Below are positions 21,627 to 33,599 of a stretch of 64,000 nt of DNA, piece by piece. Numbering within the stretch: the first letter of the stretch is position 1; every line of letters begins with the position of its first letter. A program made the translations under genes and the position numbers. The notes beneath the pieces are model-generated. The model was not told where the DNA came from. It saw only the letters and a program-made list of their open reading frames with translations, and made no database searches. The stretch covers positions 7,667,676-7,731,675 of the forward strand of contig OY987240.1 in NCBI GenBank assembly GCA_963920705.1, read 5' to 3'. The stretch is from Odiellus spinosus (Eukaryota > Arthropoda > Arachnida > Opiliones > Phalangiidae).

Positions 21627-23331
21627 TATGAGCGGTATTCTCTGTCTGTGTAAGACCTCTATACCCCGTAAAAACAAACTTCAACGCCCCCTTGCTAACA
21701 TTTCTCTTATTTCTCATAGTATCAGGCATGCATGAACACAATTCCATCGTACTGACGTTGGGAATAACTAAAAGTGGGTCCCTTCAGTTGGGTGTTGCCG
21801 CGAAAGTCGTTAAAGTCTGGCACGTCAAAAATGAAAGCGTTATATTTTATGGAAGAAATATCTTCGAATGCCGGCGAAGGGTGATTGAGGTTTGCAGTGT
21901 GGGTGCATGGCCCTTAGCGTGCTAGTTTGCGTTTGTTGAAAGGCGAGCGTTGGAGATAATGGGAAGAGGGAGGGAGGTAGTAGTACATCGAAGCTTTATG
22001 ATATCGTCATTCTGGGCCTCTAAAGTTTTGCCAGAATGTTTATCGAAGGATTTTATACCGGCTATTTCGTCCGTGATTTTACGATTGACGTCCAAATTTG
22101 ATTGACCGTTTTATCTTGGATTAATTAATAGGTTCCCTATGGATAGACAGCAGAGGAACATATCTTGAAAAAGTAAGATAAACCAGTCGGCCCGAAGTTT
22201 TAGACGTTAGCCTCCTTATTATTCCTTATCAAACTTCTACCGCGGACGGCTTCGAGCGAGAGAGAAATGGGGTTGTAACAGTTTCCGTGAAATTCCTAAA
22301 TCAACCTGAGCTAATCTAACAATTTACACTTTCACCGTTAACACAAAGAAAAATAAAGATTAATTAACTTAACTATAATCTAACCAGATAATCCTAGATC
22401 TTTTTTCCAGTATTAAAATTTAAAAATCACCCGGGAGATAAATAACGACGAAGATATAGAATTATAATTAAGAATATTTAATTTCATACCAAATTATCCA
22501 TAGTTTAATTGTAAGTGAAATGACACAGTATAATAGGTTAGGCGCGAGACAATAATATAAGTTTAAACGAGTTGAAGAAATGACCGTTCTCCCCTAACAT
22601 AGCGTACAACTGGCGCTCTGGAAGTCACCAAACCCTCCCTCGCTATCTCCTCCTCCTTCAGACGTCGTGGTCGCGCAGGTATCACGTTTAGTTCTCTGCC
22701 CTAGCCACCTTTGCGCCCTCCTTTTTAAGGGCCGTTAAAAAAAGGCAGTACGGCTTTCGCTACTGGGAGAGGGGGAAGGTGAGGATTATAAAAAACAATA
22801 TTCGTTTGAACATTTTAATCCTGGAAGTTTTTTGATGCAGACGACGTGATTAGTAGATAGGAAATAAGGGGACTGGACAGGCGTTCGGGTTGAGGTAAGC
22901 CTTTACCGTTACAGGGTGTCGCTCCAAAAAATGGCTTCAAAGATTTTTTTATCAGTAAATAAATAGTAGTTACGCGGCTGGCCTTTCCTAAGTTCGAGAG
23001 AAGTTGGCAAAATGAGAAACGCTCTGGCGTTTTGAAAAACAATATTTAAACGCGAAGAATCCGGTAATTTCCGTTAAAAATAAAAGTATGTCCCTTGTCT
23101 ATAATTCGAGGGAAATTCTAGGAATTTCCTACGAAGCTAGCGCTAGATTTCGGATTGTGGTCCTTCATTAAATTTGATCCACCCAACATAGGTCCTAAAT
23201 ACAGTTTACTTATTAAGGCAGGTAGGTTAGGTTAGGGCTGAACAATTTAGAACTGCAACTTCCTGCTGTCTATCCTTAGGCACTATTAATTAGTCAATGG
23301 TTTACCTATCTATTTACTACCTTTGGTTTAG
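21627..23331. other. Region upstream of the receptor; N-terminal exons not found
   Basis: Exons for the amino-terminal half of the ionotropic receptor would be expected here, but none could be supported. An open frame at 21692-21925 (ATG at 21728) follows a TTTCTCATAG that could be a splice acceptor, but its protein has no recognisable motif. The rest shows no clear gene. Confidence 0.4.
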
Positions 23332-26300
23332 ACCCTCAGTATAAAAGAGTATAGAGCATTTTTACACCAAGGGTCTGAAACTATTGACAAAAAATCTCGT
23401 GTCAGAATGGTGGAATGGTGTCATTCAAATTTTGGTTATTGGGTGTCATTACTGCAGGATAAACACGTCCTAATGTTTCCACTTCAATTATCATATTTCG
23501 AAAGTCTTTGGAAACTGTACCGTCCATCTACTCCGTTCGACGTAAGTGATATCGTCATCGTGTCCGCTGCTCCAAAAAGAATCGTCTCTAACAGTTTGTC
23601 TTTCTTGTCTATGGAACACTTGGTATAAAACGGTTTGCCTAAAACGTCTTTCTTGTTAATCGATTCCTCGCGTATTTCCTAGGTGACTTTTCTGATAGCA
23701 ATGACTATTATAATAATATCGAGCCTTCTGCTTCTACATTGGACATTATTTAGCGGACACAAACTGTCAATTCGTAAAATCTTAGCGGGACTTTTTAACA
23801 ATATTTGGGACAACACCTCACTGCTGTGTGCTGAACGTAAGTAGAAAATCATGTTAAACTAATTATATTTAGTTTTGAAAAGTGTGCTATGAAATTTCTA
23901 AAATTTCTCGACCCCAGTTTCTTTAATCCATTCCTCGAACGAAGCAATTTTTTAAGTCGATGCAATCACTGAAAATTTATTAAGGGGTTAACTGTTAAAG
24001 AGCGACTCAATGACACATCTACTTCCGAAGCCCACAAAAAGTATGAATTATATATACACATATTTACGCGATGAACTAACTACTCCAACGGAAGGTATAA
24101 AGCTAAATAAAGCTCGATTCCAAGCTCGCTAATTTTAAAAATGTAAATGACAGCTAGGAGAATATATGGGAGAAGGAGTATTGGACTGCCTGTTTTCCCA
24201 TTGAAGCTCGCTTGCCGCTTTCTGGCCTCTAGCTACTAGCTCCCTCCCCCCGTTTTCCCCTTCGTTCTAGTGGTACATTCACGCGCCACTAGTTTGGCGC
24301 AGGTCGTGAACTCGTCGTCATAGTTAAGAGTTGAGAATTCGTGGCAAAGGCTTAAGGCGGTCTCGTTACTCTATTCACATTTTAGTGTTTGGAGAATGTT
24401 TATAGACGCTCCCTATTTTTCTAAGTAAACAATTCTTAGAGAATATACGCGCTGCAAATTAAGGTGAACTACAGAGACTGAACGAGCTGCGGGAAAATGG
24501 TTACCAAACGTGATTGTCAGCGTGCGTAAACGAGGCCCTCAATATCCCTATAAATAAACAATTCGTAAAGATAACGGATGAGGTAAGTTTGTACGCGCTG
24601 CAAACTGTGGTGGAAAGACCTAGAATCGAAACCTTATTATAAATTGAATCCCCCTGCTTAGAAAATCTCCGAAAATACTCAGAAATTACGCTGATCACGT
24701 GGTATATCACTTAGAGGAAGGGGGGAAAAAAACGACCTTTGAATCCTATTTTTTTCGCGTCTTACTGACCCGACGCCATGAAAATGATATTTTGTACTGT
24801 TGAAGGCTAGCGAATTATCGTCCTTTATTTAAACGGTCCATGGGTGACGTGATGCGCGTAGCCAAGGCATCTAGATGCGCGTGATTGTCACACCCAGCAC
24901 TGGCCCAAACTTGGAATCTAAGAGAAGGCAGTCGAAGCCTCCTCCCCTATATCCTCCTAGATGACAGCTAGTTAGGAAAAAACCGTTGGCTACTTTGATG
25001 TAAAAGAAGCTTACCTTCGTGCAAACCCCTGTCTCGAGTAAATCCAACGCTTCGCTTTCAACGACTAATTAAAGGTTGTTATGTTTACGTATTATAAAAG
25101 GGTAGCGTTTGCTTGAACAGTTTCCCACTTGCGCATTTTCATTTGCGCAGTTGCCATTTGCGTGGTTTCTCCATTCAAGCTGTTTGCCATTCGAGCTGTT
25201 TTTCTTTGCTACGAAACCCATTGGAACGAAACCAAACCCAGAGACCGGAGCACACGCGTGTTTCGATTAATTGGTACAGTAAAATTGCTCCTACATCACG
25301 AGATCGTTTGTCAATTAGTCAAATCCCAACGACCGATTTCTCATTCAACCGTCGAATACCATTGGATTGAAAAACCCGTATTTTGGCAGGTTTTGGATTC
25401 GGTCCAATGGGATTCCAGACTCTCTTAAATATCCCCGATGGAAGTTACAAAAATTAAATTCCCGGGGCGCAAAGATTTTATCTTTGTTAATGTAAGATCT
25501 TGAAAGACTTAAAATAATCTAATGGTTAGTAAATGAGCAATACACCCAGAACATTTTATAAAATACAATTTAAAATTTATAATTTAGAAGATAAAAATAT
25601 TCTTAAATTACCGCAAAACAACTTTATAAAGCGAATTGCCGATTTACATTTCGAAATTTCGAAATAAAAAAATCAGGCTAATTTCAAACTGCCAAAGCCT
25701 TACTTATAACAAGAGGAGCATGCTAGTTCGAGTGATTAGCTAAATTAACCTATATTATAACAAAAGGGACAGGCTAGTTCGAATGATTAACTAACCTAAC
25801 CTGCAAATGCACACTGCGCAAAAGAAAAAAAGCGCAAACGGAAATTGCGGAAATGGAAAATTGCACAAAAGGAAATGCGCTTGTAGGAACTGCGCAAAAG
25901 GGTACTGCGCCATTGGAACCTTACCATATAAAAGGCCTACTAATTTTGAAAATGATATCTTTCACGAGCCTACGAGTAAAGAAACAATTTAAAGGAAGAA
26001 TGCAACCTAACAAGTGATTTTTTTTATCGATTCCTTATTGTTTAAAGAGACCTAATCTACTAGTGAAAATATATATTAAACTAGAAATAAATTTAAAACT
26101 TACCCGGAAAATAGACTCGAGGAGATCTCGCGTGAATGACGGGCCTTTGCTCATTGGTCGCTAGACCTTACACGGAAACCATTCAGCATCTCCACGAATC
26201 CCGCTAAGCCTATTTTCCGGATAAGTTTTAAATTTATTTCTAGTTTAATATTTGTTTCGTAAACTTTTTATCGGAGAATTAGGCCTATTTAACTATAAGA

Positions 26301-29300
26301 AATCGATAAAAATCACATGTTATTAGGTTGCATTCTCCCTTTAATATTGATACTAGCTCATTTGTTTTTTTCTTTTTATTAGCCATAGCACGAATTTCAC
26401 CCGAGATAACTCCTCGACTCTTAACGTGTACCTGGTTAGCGAGCGTTTCATTCATACTATTCTTAATGAGCTGTTTCTTGAAAACGGAATTCTCTATCGA
26501 GACCTATCAGACAATCGATTCCTTATCGGATTTAATCAAATCAGATGTAAAACCACTAATAATAGAAGGATCCACCGCTCATGAAAATTTAAGAATTTTG
26601 GTAATATTCTACAAATCAATAATTAATTTAAAAAGGAGGCGATTCATATATGAAACTGCCGTTTGGGGAAGTGTGCAGGGATTTTTCAACTTGGGCAATA
26701 TTAATATTGTTCGGAATGTTGGAGAAGTGGTAAAATTGGGATGTTTTTATTCTAAAACTATCTATCAATTTAAATCCGTCACGAGTCCGGCTACAGAATT
26801 CTGAAATTTTGTGTCGTCTTGTTGTTTTGGACGTTCTTCAATCTCGTCCCACGGCCTACGGAAGTGTAGTTCGGTTTTCAAAGTGTTTCTCGCTATCTTT
26901 TAGTCTAATTTTACCATAATCGGTCATATTTAGCATAAGCTGCTTCTGATTATTACATTTGTGTCATGATATTCGCTGGACTATCGCGAAACGATCAAAA
27001 TTAGTTTAAAATGAATCTACGCGTTTTTGACGAGTCATTGAATCGTCGGATTTGAGCAACGGTTCTCGTGACGGTTTTACGTTTTATGAAGTTTTATAAC
27101 GCTACCTATGTTCCTAGTCCTAATTTCAATTTAAACATTTTACGTTCGATTTTCGAATAACGTGGGTGCCATATTATCAATTTCAATTGTTTAAACTACT
27201 CGGGAAGTAGGCTTAACAAAGAGTAGAGATTTGAAAGCTCGTCATCTCCGGCCAACGATTTTAAAAGTGTTGTATTCTATATTTAGGCTCATTTTTCCTA
27301 CACGTTAGTTTGGTTTAGGGTCCACTTTCACGAATTTGGGGGCCGTTTTCCTCCAATTTTGAGGCGCCTGTCAAATTTTCCAAATAGATTAAAGCATACT
27401 TAGCCCGAGTGCGCCGTCGCCACTGCTCTTCAATTTATAATATTCATCCTATAAAACTCCAATATTTCATTATTTTAAACTAAAGCTAGGTTCCCACTTG
27501 ACCGAAAATGACGACCGAAAACGTTAGCGCTGCGTCAAAAAAAAGGCTCTTACGCAGATCCTCTGCGTCAAGATTTTCGTTTGGCTCACACATACGACCG
27601 AATTCAAACCGAAAAGTGCTGTAGTCACGTGGGAGGCCGCCTTGCGGAAAGAGCGCCTAGCGGCCTAGGGCCTAGGCTACGGTGACCGAGGCTTAGCGAT
27701 ATTTTCCACTATTTGACTTATGAAAACCTATATTAGTAAATCTTCAGAGATAATTAGTACCCTATTGGTATTAAATTATAAAATACTTTCACATATTATG
27801 TACAAAAGCTATTCTAATATCGAAAGCGGAAGATTTTGGGTGAGAAACATTTTTAAACGAATGCATGCCCTGGGATTACTATTCCGCCATGCGACATTGG
27901 GCCTTGACAGCGACCAAGGCCGTAGCTATGGCGACCAAGGCTTAACGATATTTTCCACTATTTGACTTGTGAAAACCAGTATCTGAAGCTCTCCGTAAAA
28001 ATGATTTCAGAGGTTGGTTTTATTTTAGCGGAAATTACAAATACATAGCCGAAGAATCAGTTTCAATTCAGTCCATTTATTCGACGATTGGCTTATATTA
28101 AATTTCAATGGCTGACGCCATTTTACGAACGTGGCTAAAAAATATTTTGAGTCCTGACGTCAGAGGGAGAGTCATCCCGAAACGAATTTTCATTGGTCCT
28201 TAAAATAAATTTACGTCGGCCTACGTCGGCCTCTGCGTAAAAGTTAGAACACGTTTTAGGTCCGACCGAAAGTGATTTACGTCGAGTTGTGCGTAAAAAA
28301 TCTTACGCAGAGGGCTTTACGCCATGTTTCAGTCGCTTTTACGCCGAGTGGGGACGGACCTTAATATGACATAATTTGGACCTATAAATATCCTATAATT
28401 TTGGCATTTGAGTATGAAACGTAGTGAAAAAAACTTCCGCTGGAGTTTTTTCGGTTTTGTTATTGGAAACCTGATAGTTGGGCTTTTTTAACTTCCGATT
28501 CAAAGTTAAAACCAAAAGACAGACTTGATAATAGAGTAGAGCGAGTAAGATAGTCTAGGAGCGACGTACTTTTTTACCGAGTTTCATCTTTTTTAAAGTA
28601 AGGGCTCTTTCAAACTTACCTTAAATAGAAATTCTTGTAAACTCCTGATCTAAATTATTTCGAAGATAATTAGTACACTTTGAAGGGTTTTGCCTTTCCT
28701 TACATTCCTAAATATTAAACCACACAAACAAGGACAGTAAAATCAGTGTATTGTTTGTCCTAAGTTCTGTTTGAGGAAAAAATAGTCTAATTTTAAAACA
28801 ATTAAATGACAGATCATATTTTAAATTTGTTAATATATTTGCGATATCATAATCAATTAATGAAAAACTTTCTGATGGTGTTTTTCCATCGTTATATAAA
28901 CAACCCAAAAGCCATCACCTAGGATTAGAAGTTTTCGATGCCATTTTGCGAACATAATCATAAGAATATTCTACTATAAAAAAAAATGACGGGAAAATAT
29001 CGTAAATTACTAAGTTATCAAAAAAGCAGAAAGCTGAGCTTTAAATGGGCTATGTTTATACTAAAAGTGTCTCAAATTCCGATCGCATGGAAACAAGTGT
29101 TACGCGTGGGAACGCAAGAGCTCGGGATCTTTCTTACATAGAGTATTATCTGGGAATAAATAATGCTAGAATTTACAATTTTTCGTAAAGAAGGGGTATG
29201 AAGTAGGTACCCTCCGAGCTAGTAAATATGGAACATAAGATAGACTTCAAAGGAGGGTTTAATCCGCTTTTGTTATTATGACTAGCAATATCGAGTTTGT

Positions 29301-31214
29301 CACAACCTCGCTATTACGCGCAGCCTTTAGAAGCGTAGTAGAGTAGAATTGGGCGCAAATATATGAGCGGAAGTATGTGGGACATTAATACCCGCCAACA
29401 ATTTTTACACCACCTCTAGTGAAGAAGCGAACGAGTAAAGTAACTTACCCGAGTAGAAATAAATGAATTCTTGATTATAGCTTACGACTCTATCTTACAG
29501 GCGAACACAGATCCTGTAATCAAAGAGTGGTTCTTTTGGATTGAGGCTAATGCGGATAATTTCTGTACCCTCTTGGACCTACTGAATTTAGAAGGTTATG
29601 AAGAGGTCATATCGGGTGAAAGGGCGCTGATCATTAGCAAAACGTATCTGACTTGGCTCATTGGGGAATTGCTAACCGATGACCCCGAATCAAAATATCA
29701 AATCGCCGAAAAGGGCGGCCTGTACATATCCAAGGGAATTCACACCGATTACCTTCACATCCTCTACAACAGATCATTCATTACGAGTGTCCCCGAAATT
29801 ACAGAAATGGGTCAATTGAGGTCAGTACAAAAACATAACTGAATAGAAGATTGTCTCGTTAGTGGCGCTCACACGAGTATTTCTTAATCCATTTGAAACG
29901 GTAAAATTAAACCAGGGAGGAGTAGAAGAGGAGTTCAAGCAAAGTGAGACGATCTAGCATCCTACACCATGAGCCTAAACTCCCACAACGGGAGAATGGG
30001 GGTTGACAAAGGAAAATGGGATATACTTGGTTAGTTTTGTCACGTGGTTTTCTGCTGAGTTATGGACTCGCTATTGAACGCCCTCTCTCGATAAAACACA
30101 ACCGGCTCTTTACAAAATTATCCAAGCAAGGAGGATCAAACCACGCGTGCATATATTACTTATTTCGACGGATATTTTACTAATGACGATGGATCGGATG
30201 GATCATAATTATTTCAAATTAAAACAAGGGCTTAGATATCATCCCGGTTAATTGTATTTACCTATTCAAGATATTTTTCATAGTGCCTTGTTGATTTTGG
30301 AATATCCTGTCCGCTTGAGTGTTTAGATTTTGAACGAATTTAGCACGACCTATAATACTAAATATACAATATTTTACCATTTTAAATGTGCTAAATAAAA
30401 TAAATCGAAACTAGCCAGGGTCTGCCGCAATTCCAGCTCTGCCTCTGAGGCATTGGCAACGCTCACGAGAGGGCAGTTTGTCGTGCCCATTTACTGGAAA
30501 TCGGAGGAAGCTTGCCACGTCACCCACGTGATCAGCTCTAACCAAGTTTTTCTCAAATTCTCCTTCACTCTCGTTGTGGGAGGTAGGTTTATCAGTTGGC
30601 AGTCTAAAAAGAGCACACTTTGCCCCTCCTTCCCCATCCTCCTTGATTAAACCGATATTGAGATCGCCAAGGAATCGTTCTAATCGAATTATTGTAGCTT
30701 TATCTATCAAATCAATGGGTGAAACCGAATCGGTATTAAACTGGTTTCCCAAAGCAGTTTCGAGAAATCGAATCAAATCGATTCGAGAAAAGACGGTTCC
30801 CCGTTCACTTGACTCTAGCTAAACGATTACAAGGCCTAGGATGAACGCGGCTTTGGTTTTTGATTCTAAGAAATTAGAGGAAGCGCATTATTTAGCGATT
30901 AATTTGATTATAATAATTCGTATCATTGCAGCGTTTTTCCATTATTCGAGAATAAACCCTACCATTACCTGGACTTTGAATTCATCTTTCCCATCGACTA
31001 TATCACTTGGAAGAAACCAATTGAAAGATCGGCAGATTTGGATATCACTAGCCTGACAACTCCTTTCTATTTGCTATTAATTGCGTTAATGTTCTCGGTT
31101 ACTGTTGTAGCGATAGAAATTATCCTATTATTCTTGATCCGTAAAGAAGCGTCGAGTAGAATAAACAGAGGGAAGGTGCGACCGATCGTCGCGTTGATTA
31201 GTTCACAAGCGTAG
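23332..31214 (+). CDS. Variant ionotropic receptor (IR), C-terminal five exons
   Basis: Exons inferred from splice sites: 23332-23541, 23683-23836, 26383-26600, 29501-29820 and 30932-31214. Donor/acceptor phases match at every junction (0/0, 1/1, 0/0, 2/2). Together they give 394 residues to a TAG stop. Exon 1 is ligand-lobe S1 leading to the first membrane segment (LWKLYRPSTPFD). Exon 2 is M1 (IAMTIIIISSLLLL) and pore region. Exon 3 has M3 (RLLTCTWLASVSFILF) then the start of S2 (SLSDLIKSD). Exon 4 is the rest of S2. Exon 5 is the last membrane segment (TTPFYLLLIALMFSVTVVAI) and a short basic tail. IRs are ligand-gated cation channels in chemosensory neuron membranes, related to ionotropic glutamate receptors. 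The N-terminal exons lie upstream and were not found. Introns contain transposons but no exon is disrupted, so it may be functional. The ligand is unknown. Confidence 0.72.
25101..25925. mobile_element. Phrase-armed element, copy F, in a receptor intron
   Basis: An inverted full-length relative of copy A. The left end is GGTAGCGTTTGC and then TTGCGCATTTTCATTTGCGC. The right end is GCGCCATTGGAACCTTACC. Flanks TTATAAAAG (25092-25100) and ATATAAAAG (25926-25934) give an 8-9 bp duplication. It lies in the long intron between receptor exons 2 and 3. Confidence 0.8.
26080..26244. mobile_element. MITE with TTAA target duplication, copy 1
   Basis: Long terminal inverted repeats of about 40 bp (ACTAGAAATAAATTTAAAAC at one end, its inverse at the other) are flanked by TTAA at 26076-26079 and 26245-26248. 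A second copy is at 41984-42206. A TTAA site fits the piggyBac or Kolobok superfamilies. It lies 138 bp before receptor exon 3. Confidence 0.85.
27487..28363. mobile_element. Terminal-inverted-repeat remnant, unclassified
   Basis: The left end TAGGTTCCCACTTGACCG and the inverse of the right end TAAGGTCCGTCCCCACTCGG correspond. Subterminal words also match (CTGCGTAAGATTTT and inverse). No coding sequence and no clear target duplication. It lies in the intron before receptor exon 4. Confidence 0.55.
27672..27990. repeat. Direct repeat, ~255-bp period
   Basis: ACGGTGACCGAGGCTTAGCG followed by ATATTTTCCACTATTTGACT (27680-27722) recurs at 27930-27970 with a few changes. Between the copies is unassigned sequence with a short open frame. 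Confidence 0.6.
29215..29310. repeat. Dispersed repeat block, also at 55.97-56.07 kb
   Basis: The words TATGGAACA, ATAGACTTCAAAGG, GGGTTTAAT and TGTTATTA align with 55973-56030. Unknown class. Confidence 0.45.
30411..30776 (-). CDS. Uncharacterised open frame in a receptor intron
   Basis: A 121-codon frame on the strand opposite the ionotropic receptor, inside its last intron. The amino end is FLETALGNQFNTDSVSPIDL and then a DKATIIRLERFLGDLNIGL stretch. No zinc finger, catalytic or membrane motif is recognised. The stretch is less AT-rich than its neighbours. It could be a transposon-protein fragment or an accidental frame; nothing visible supports transcription. Confidence 0.22.
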   Translation of the reverse strand: MIRFLETALGNQFNTDSVSPIDLIDKATIIRLERFLGDLNIGLIKEDGEGGAKCALFRLPTDKPTSHNESEGEFEKNLVRADHVGDVASFLRFPVNGHDKLPSRERCQCLRGRAGIAADPG

Positions 31215-31504
31215 ATTCGACTATACTTAAGTAACCGATTACTATTGAGCACAACGAACATGCTACAGTTGATTTAGAAAATAAAATCTAAATAATTTGA
31301 ATATAGAAGATTTGTTTCGCCCTAATGTCATTAATCACGGTCATTGATATATTTGCATCGATGTACTCAAAATTTAAAATTAAACCTAATATCCATCCAA
31401 CTATTTTGGATGTGTTAAATGTAATTTATTAATATACACTTTAAGAACCCGTAATTCGTCACTTTTAAGTACGATAAATAATGAATGTTTGTTGATGAAA
31501 TGAT

Positions 31505-31572
31505 AACCTAAATGGGTGTAGGAGTGATTGGCACAGTCGCGGCGCGACAAGAGAAGGTCCGGGTTCGATTGC
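31505..31572 (+). repeat. tRNA-derived SINE-like head
   Basis: A-box-like TTGGCACAGTCG and B-box-like GGTTCGATTGC lie 33 bp apart, the spacing of a pol III type 2 promoter. The stem pairing of a real tRNA is not apparent. It lies just downstream of the ionotropic receptor. Confidence 0.4.
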
Positions 31573-32122
31573 ACTTTAAAGTGCTCAGTGAAAAAAACTG
31601 GATTATTATTCTTACGCGTTGAGTTTGCAAATATGTTTTTTCCCGAGTCCCTCGGATTCCCCTTTACACAAAAACTCTCTGAGGCTAAGCGTATTAGTAA
31701 GACTAGGGTCCCTTGCGCTTGCAGTGACATCAGAGTTACCCACTTAGGTATGTAGGTAATATAGCGCTTTCCTATATTAGCGATTCTCAAAACAGCGTTT
31801 CCAAAAAAAGAGTTCTATTTAACGAATTGTCTTATTGTTATTATGATGTTTATGGCATAGAGCTATTATAGTACTAATAGTTTAATTATCCCTATATTTT
31901 TTATGGTATATAGTTTTGCTATTTTGACATTAGTTTATTAATGGATTTTGATTATGAATATATAATAAAATAAAATGTTTTTAGACAAACACCTAGATTA
32001 ATTTACGATACATCGCTTAGAACCACCTTTTTGTAAATTTTATACTATATGTTATCCAATTAATAAAAAGTATACGAATTGTGACGTGATTAATTTAATG
32101 ATTAATGAAATGATAAAAATAA

Positions 32123-33478
32123 ATGAGAATTGGTATTCGTTTAGAAGCTGTTTTTCTCCGTTTTCTTCCATTTCTATTCGCTACCCTAGTTGGCTCATCG
32201 TCGTTGGAAGTGGCCGTCTCAGTCAGCGAGGAATTGGACTTCTAACTCCACCTCCTCGCGGGTTCTGATCGAGCGTGATGTATTAGTAGTACAAGATTCG
32301 TTTCAGAAGGAATATCGTCTTTACAACATGGAAATCGCTTACAATTCGACCAATCCGTATAACTTCGCTCTCGCCGTTTCCTGGTAAGACGAGTTGATTC
32401 GAAAAATCCGTGATATTGAGCCGTCAAAAATATCAGCCATTGAAACTGGTCTCTTATGAGGAATTTTCGTACGAAAATATAGTCGCTAATAAATAAAAAG
32501 CGGAAGATTGTGGAAAAAATATATCTTTTTACTTACGACGAATTATCTTAAAACAGCACCATGAAAAATACGACGACGAAATTACAACAGATCCGTACAA
32601 TCCGTATCGCTCTCTGGACTGGGTGTTATTCGGAACGTCAGATTTGAGTTTATGAATCGTCGAGAAATAATGCGGCGTCTATCGAACGTCACCAAGAGCG
32701 AGATGGACGCGGATTCGGATATCTCTATCAAGTTTTGCGCCACGTCTGACGGCGTGAGTAAATCCGTTAATTGCCAGGAACGAATCTGACGCGTCTTAAA
32801 ATAAAATCCCCTATAAGAAAGCAATATAATAAGAATTTTTACACGATTTGATGTCCAACTTTATATACGTAGCGAATGTATTTTCATCTATCGATAATGA
32901 AATCGTCGACTGTAGGCGAATGTAAGAAGAGTTGGACGTCGGGGTATCTTACACTCGGGCGCACTCGCGGCGGTAGCGCCAGGTCATAGACAATGACTCG
33001 TGATTTTTTAAAAAATAAAATTTGCTCGCGTGGCTAATTCATCTCGGGTATTCTAGCGACAAAAACGACGTTGCCTTACAAGTCCCTAGTAACCGACTAG
33101 AGCTATGATACTACGCTATACGATTCGCAGACCAAAATTTGTTTATCGTTCGTTACAGGTAATCGACACGGTCGCGATTTTTTTCACCAATGAGCCTGAG
33201 GACACGTTTGAAGTACGCGTTTCTCCTATTACCAGAAGAAATGCTAACTTAATCGCGAGCAACGTCAGATCGGACGCAAGAAGGGAAAGTTCCGAGACGC
33301 TGTTTTTCCAGGGACTACCGAGCTCGGTTTGGGTCCCGGTCGGTTTCTCGTTGCTAGTCGTCACTGGATTGGTTACTTATTCGAGCTTCAAGACCGAGAA
33401 AAATATCCGTCCGGAGAAAGCCTTCAACTCGTGGATCAATAACGTTATTGATCCACGCCGCCGATATAGTAAACAATT
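32123..33478 (+). pseudogene. Second receptor of probable IR class, broken
   Basis: Candidate exon 1 (32123-32383) opens with ATG and a signal-peptide-like stretch (AVFLRFLPFLFATLVG). It shifts frame after SVSEELDF near 32242 and resumes with VLIERDVLVVQDSF, ending at a GTAAGA donor. Exon 2 (32557-32753) lies between CAG and GTGAGT and also needs a one-base shift to stay open. Exon 3 (33159-33478) ends at GTAAGT and carries SSVWVPVGFSLLVVTGLVTY, which resembles the M1 segment of an ionotropic receptor. Its position directly behind an IR gene suggests a tandem paralogue. Later exons are absent: the region downstream is occupied by a mobile-element relic. Class assignment is tentative; the frameshifts could also be sequencing errors. 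Confidence 0.42.
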
Positions 33479-33599
33479 GTAAGTAATTATCATCTAATTC
33501 ATTTACGGCTGAACTCAAAAACGGAGCGCGGTAATACGTCTGTCCGAGAGATGCGATTCGCGTCGCGAAGCTGACTTGAGAGTTAAATTAATAAGTCGC

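Noticed and set aside
13075..21677. Short frames such as 14157-14387, 17048-17263, 17529-17771 and 21408-21677, with similar peptides
   Set aside because: They run across the GCGC phrase arms; the shared peptides come from repeat DNA, and stops and shifts vary between copies.
21692..21925. Open frame after a possible acceptor, as a receptor N-terminal exon
   Set aside because: The peptide shows no ionotropic receptor feature and no donor with a fitting phase could be paired with exon 23332.
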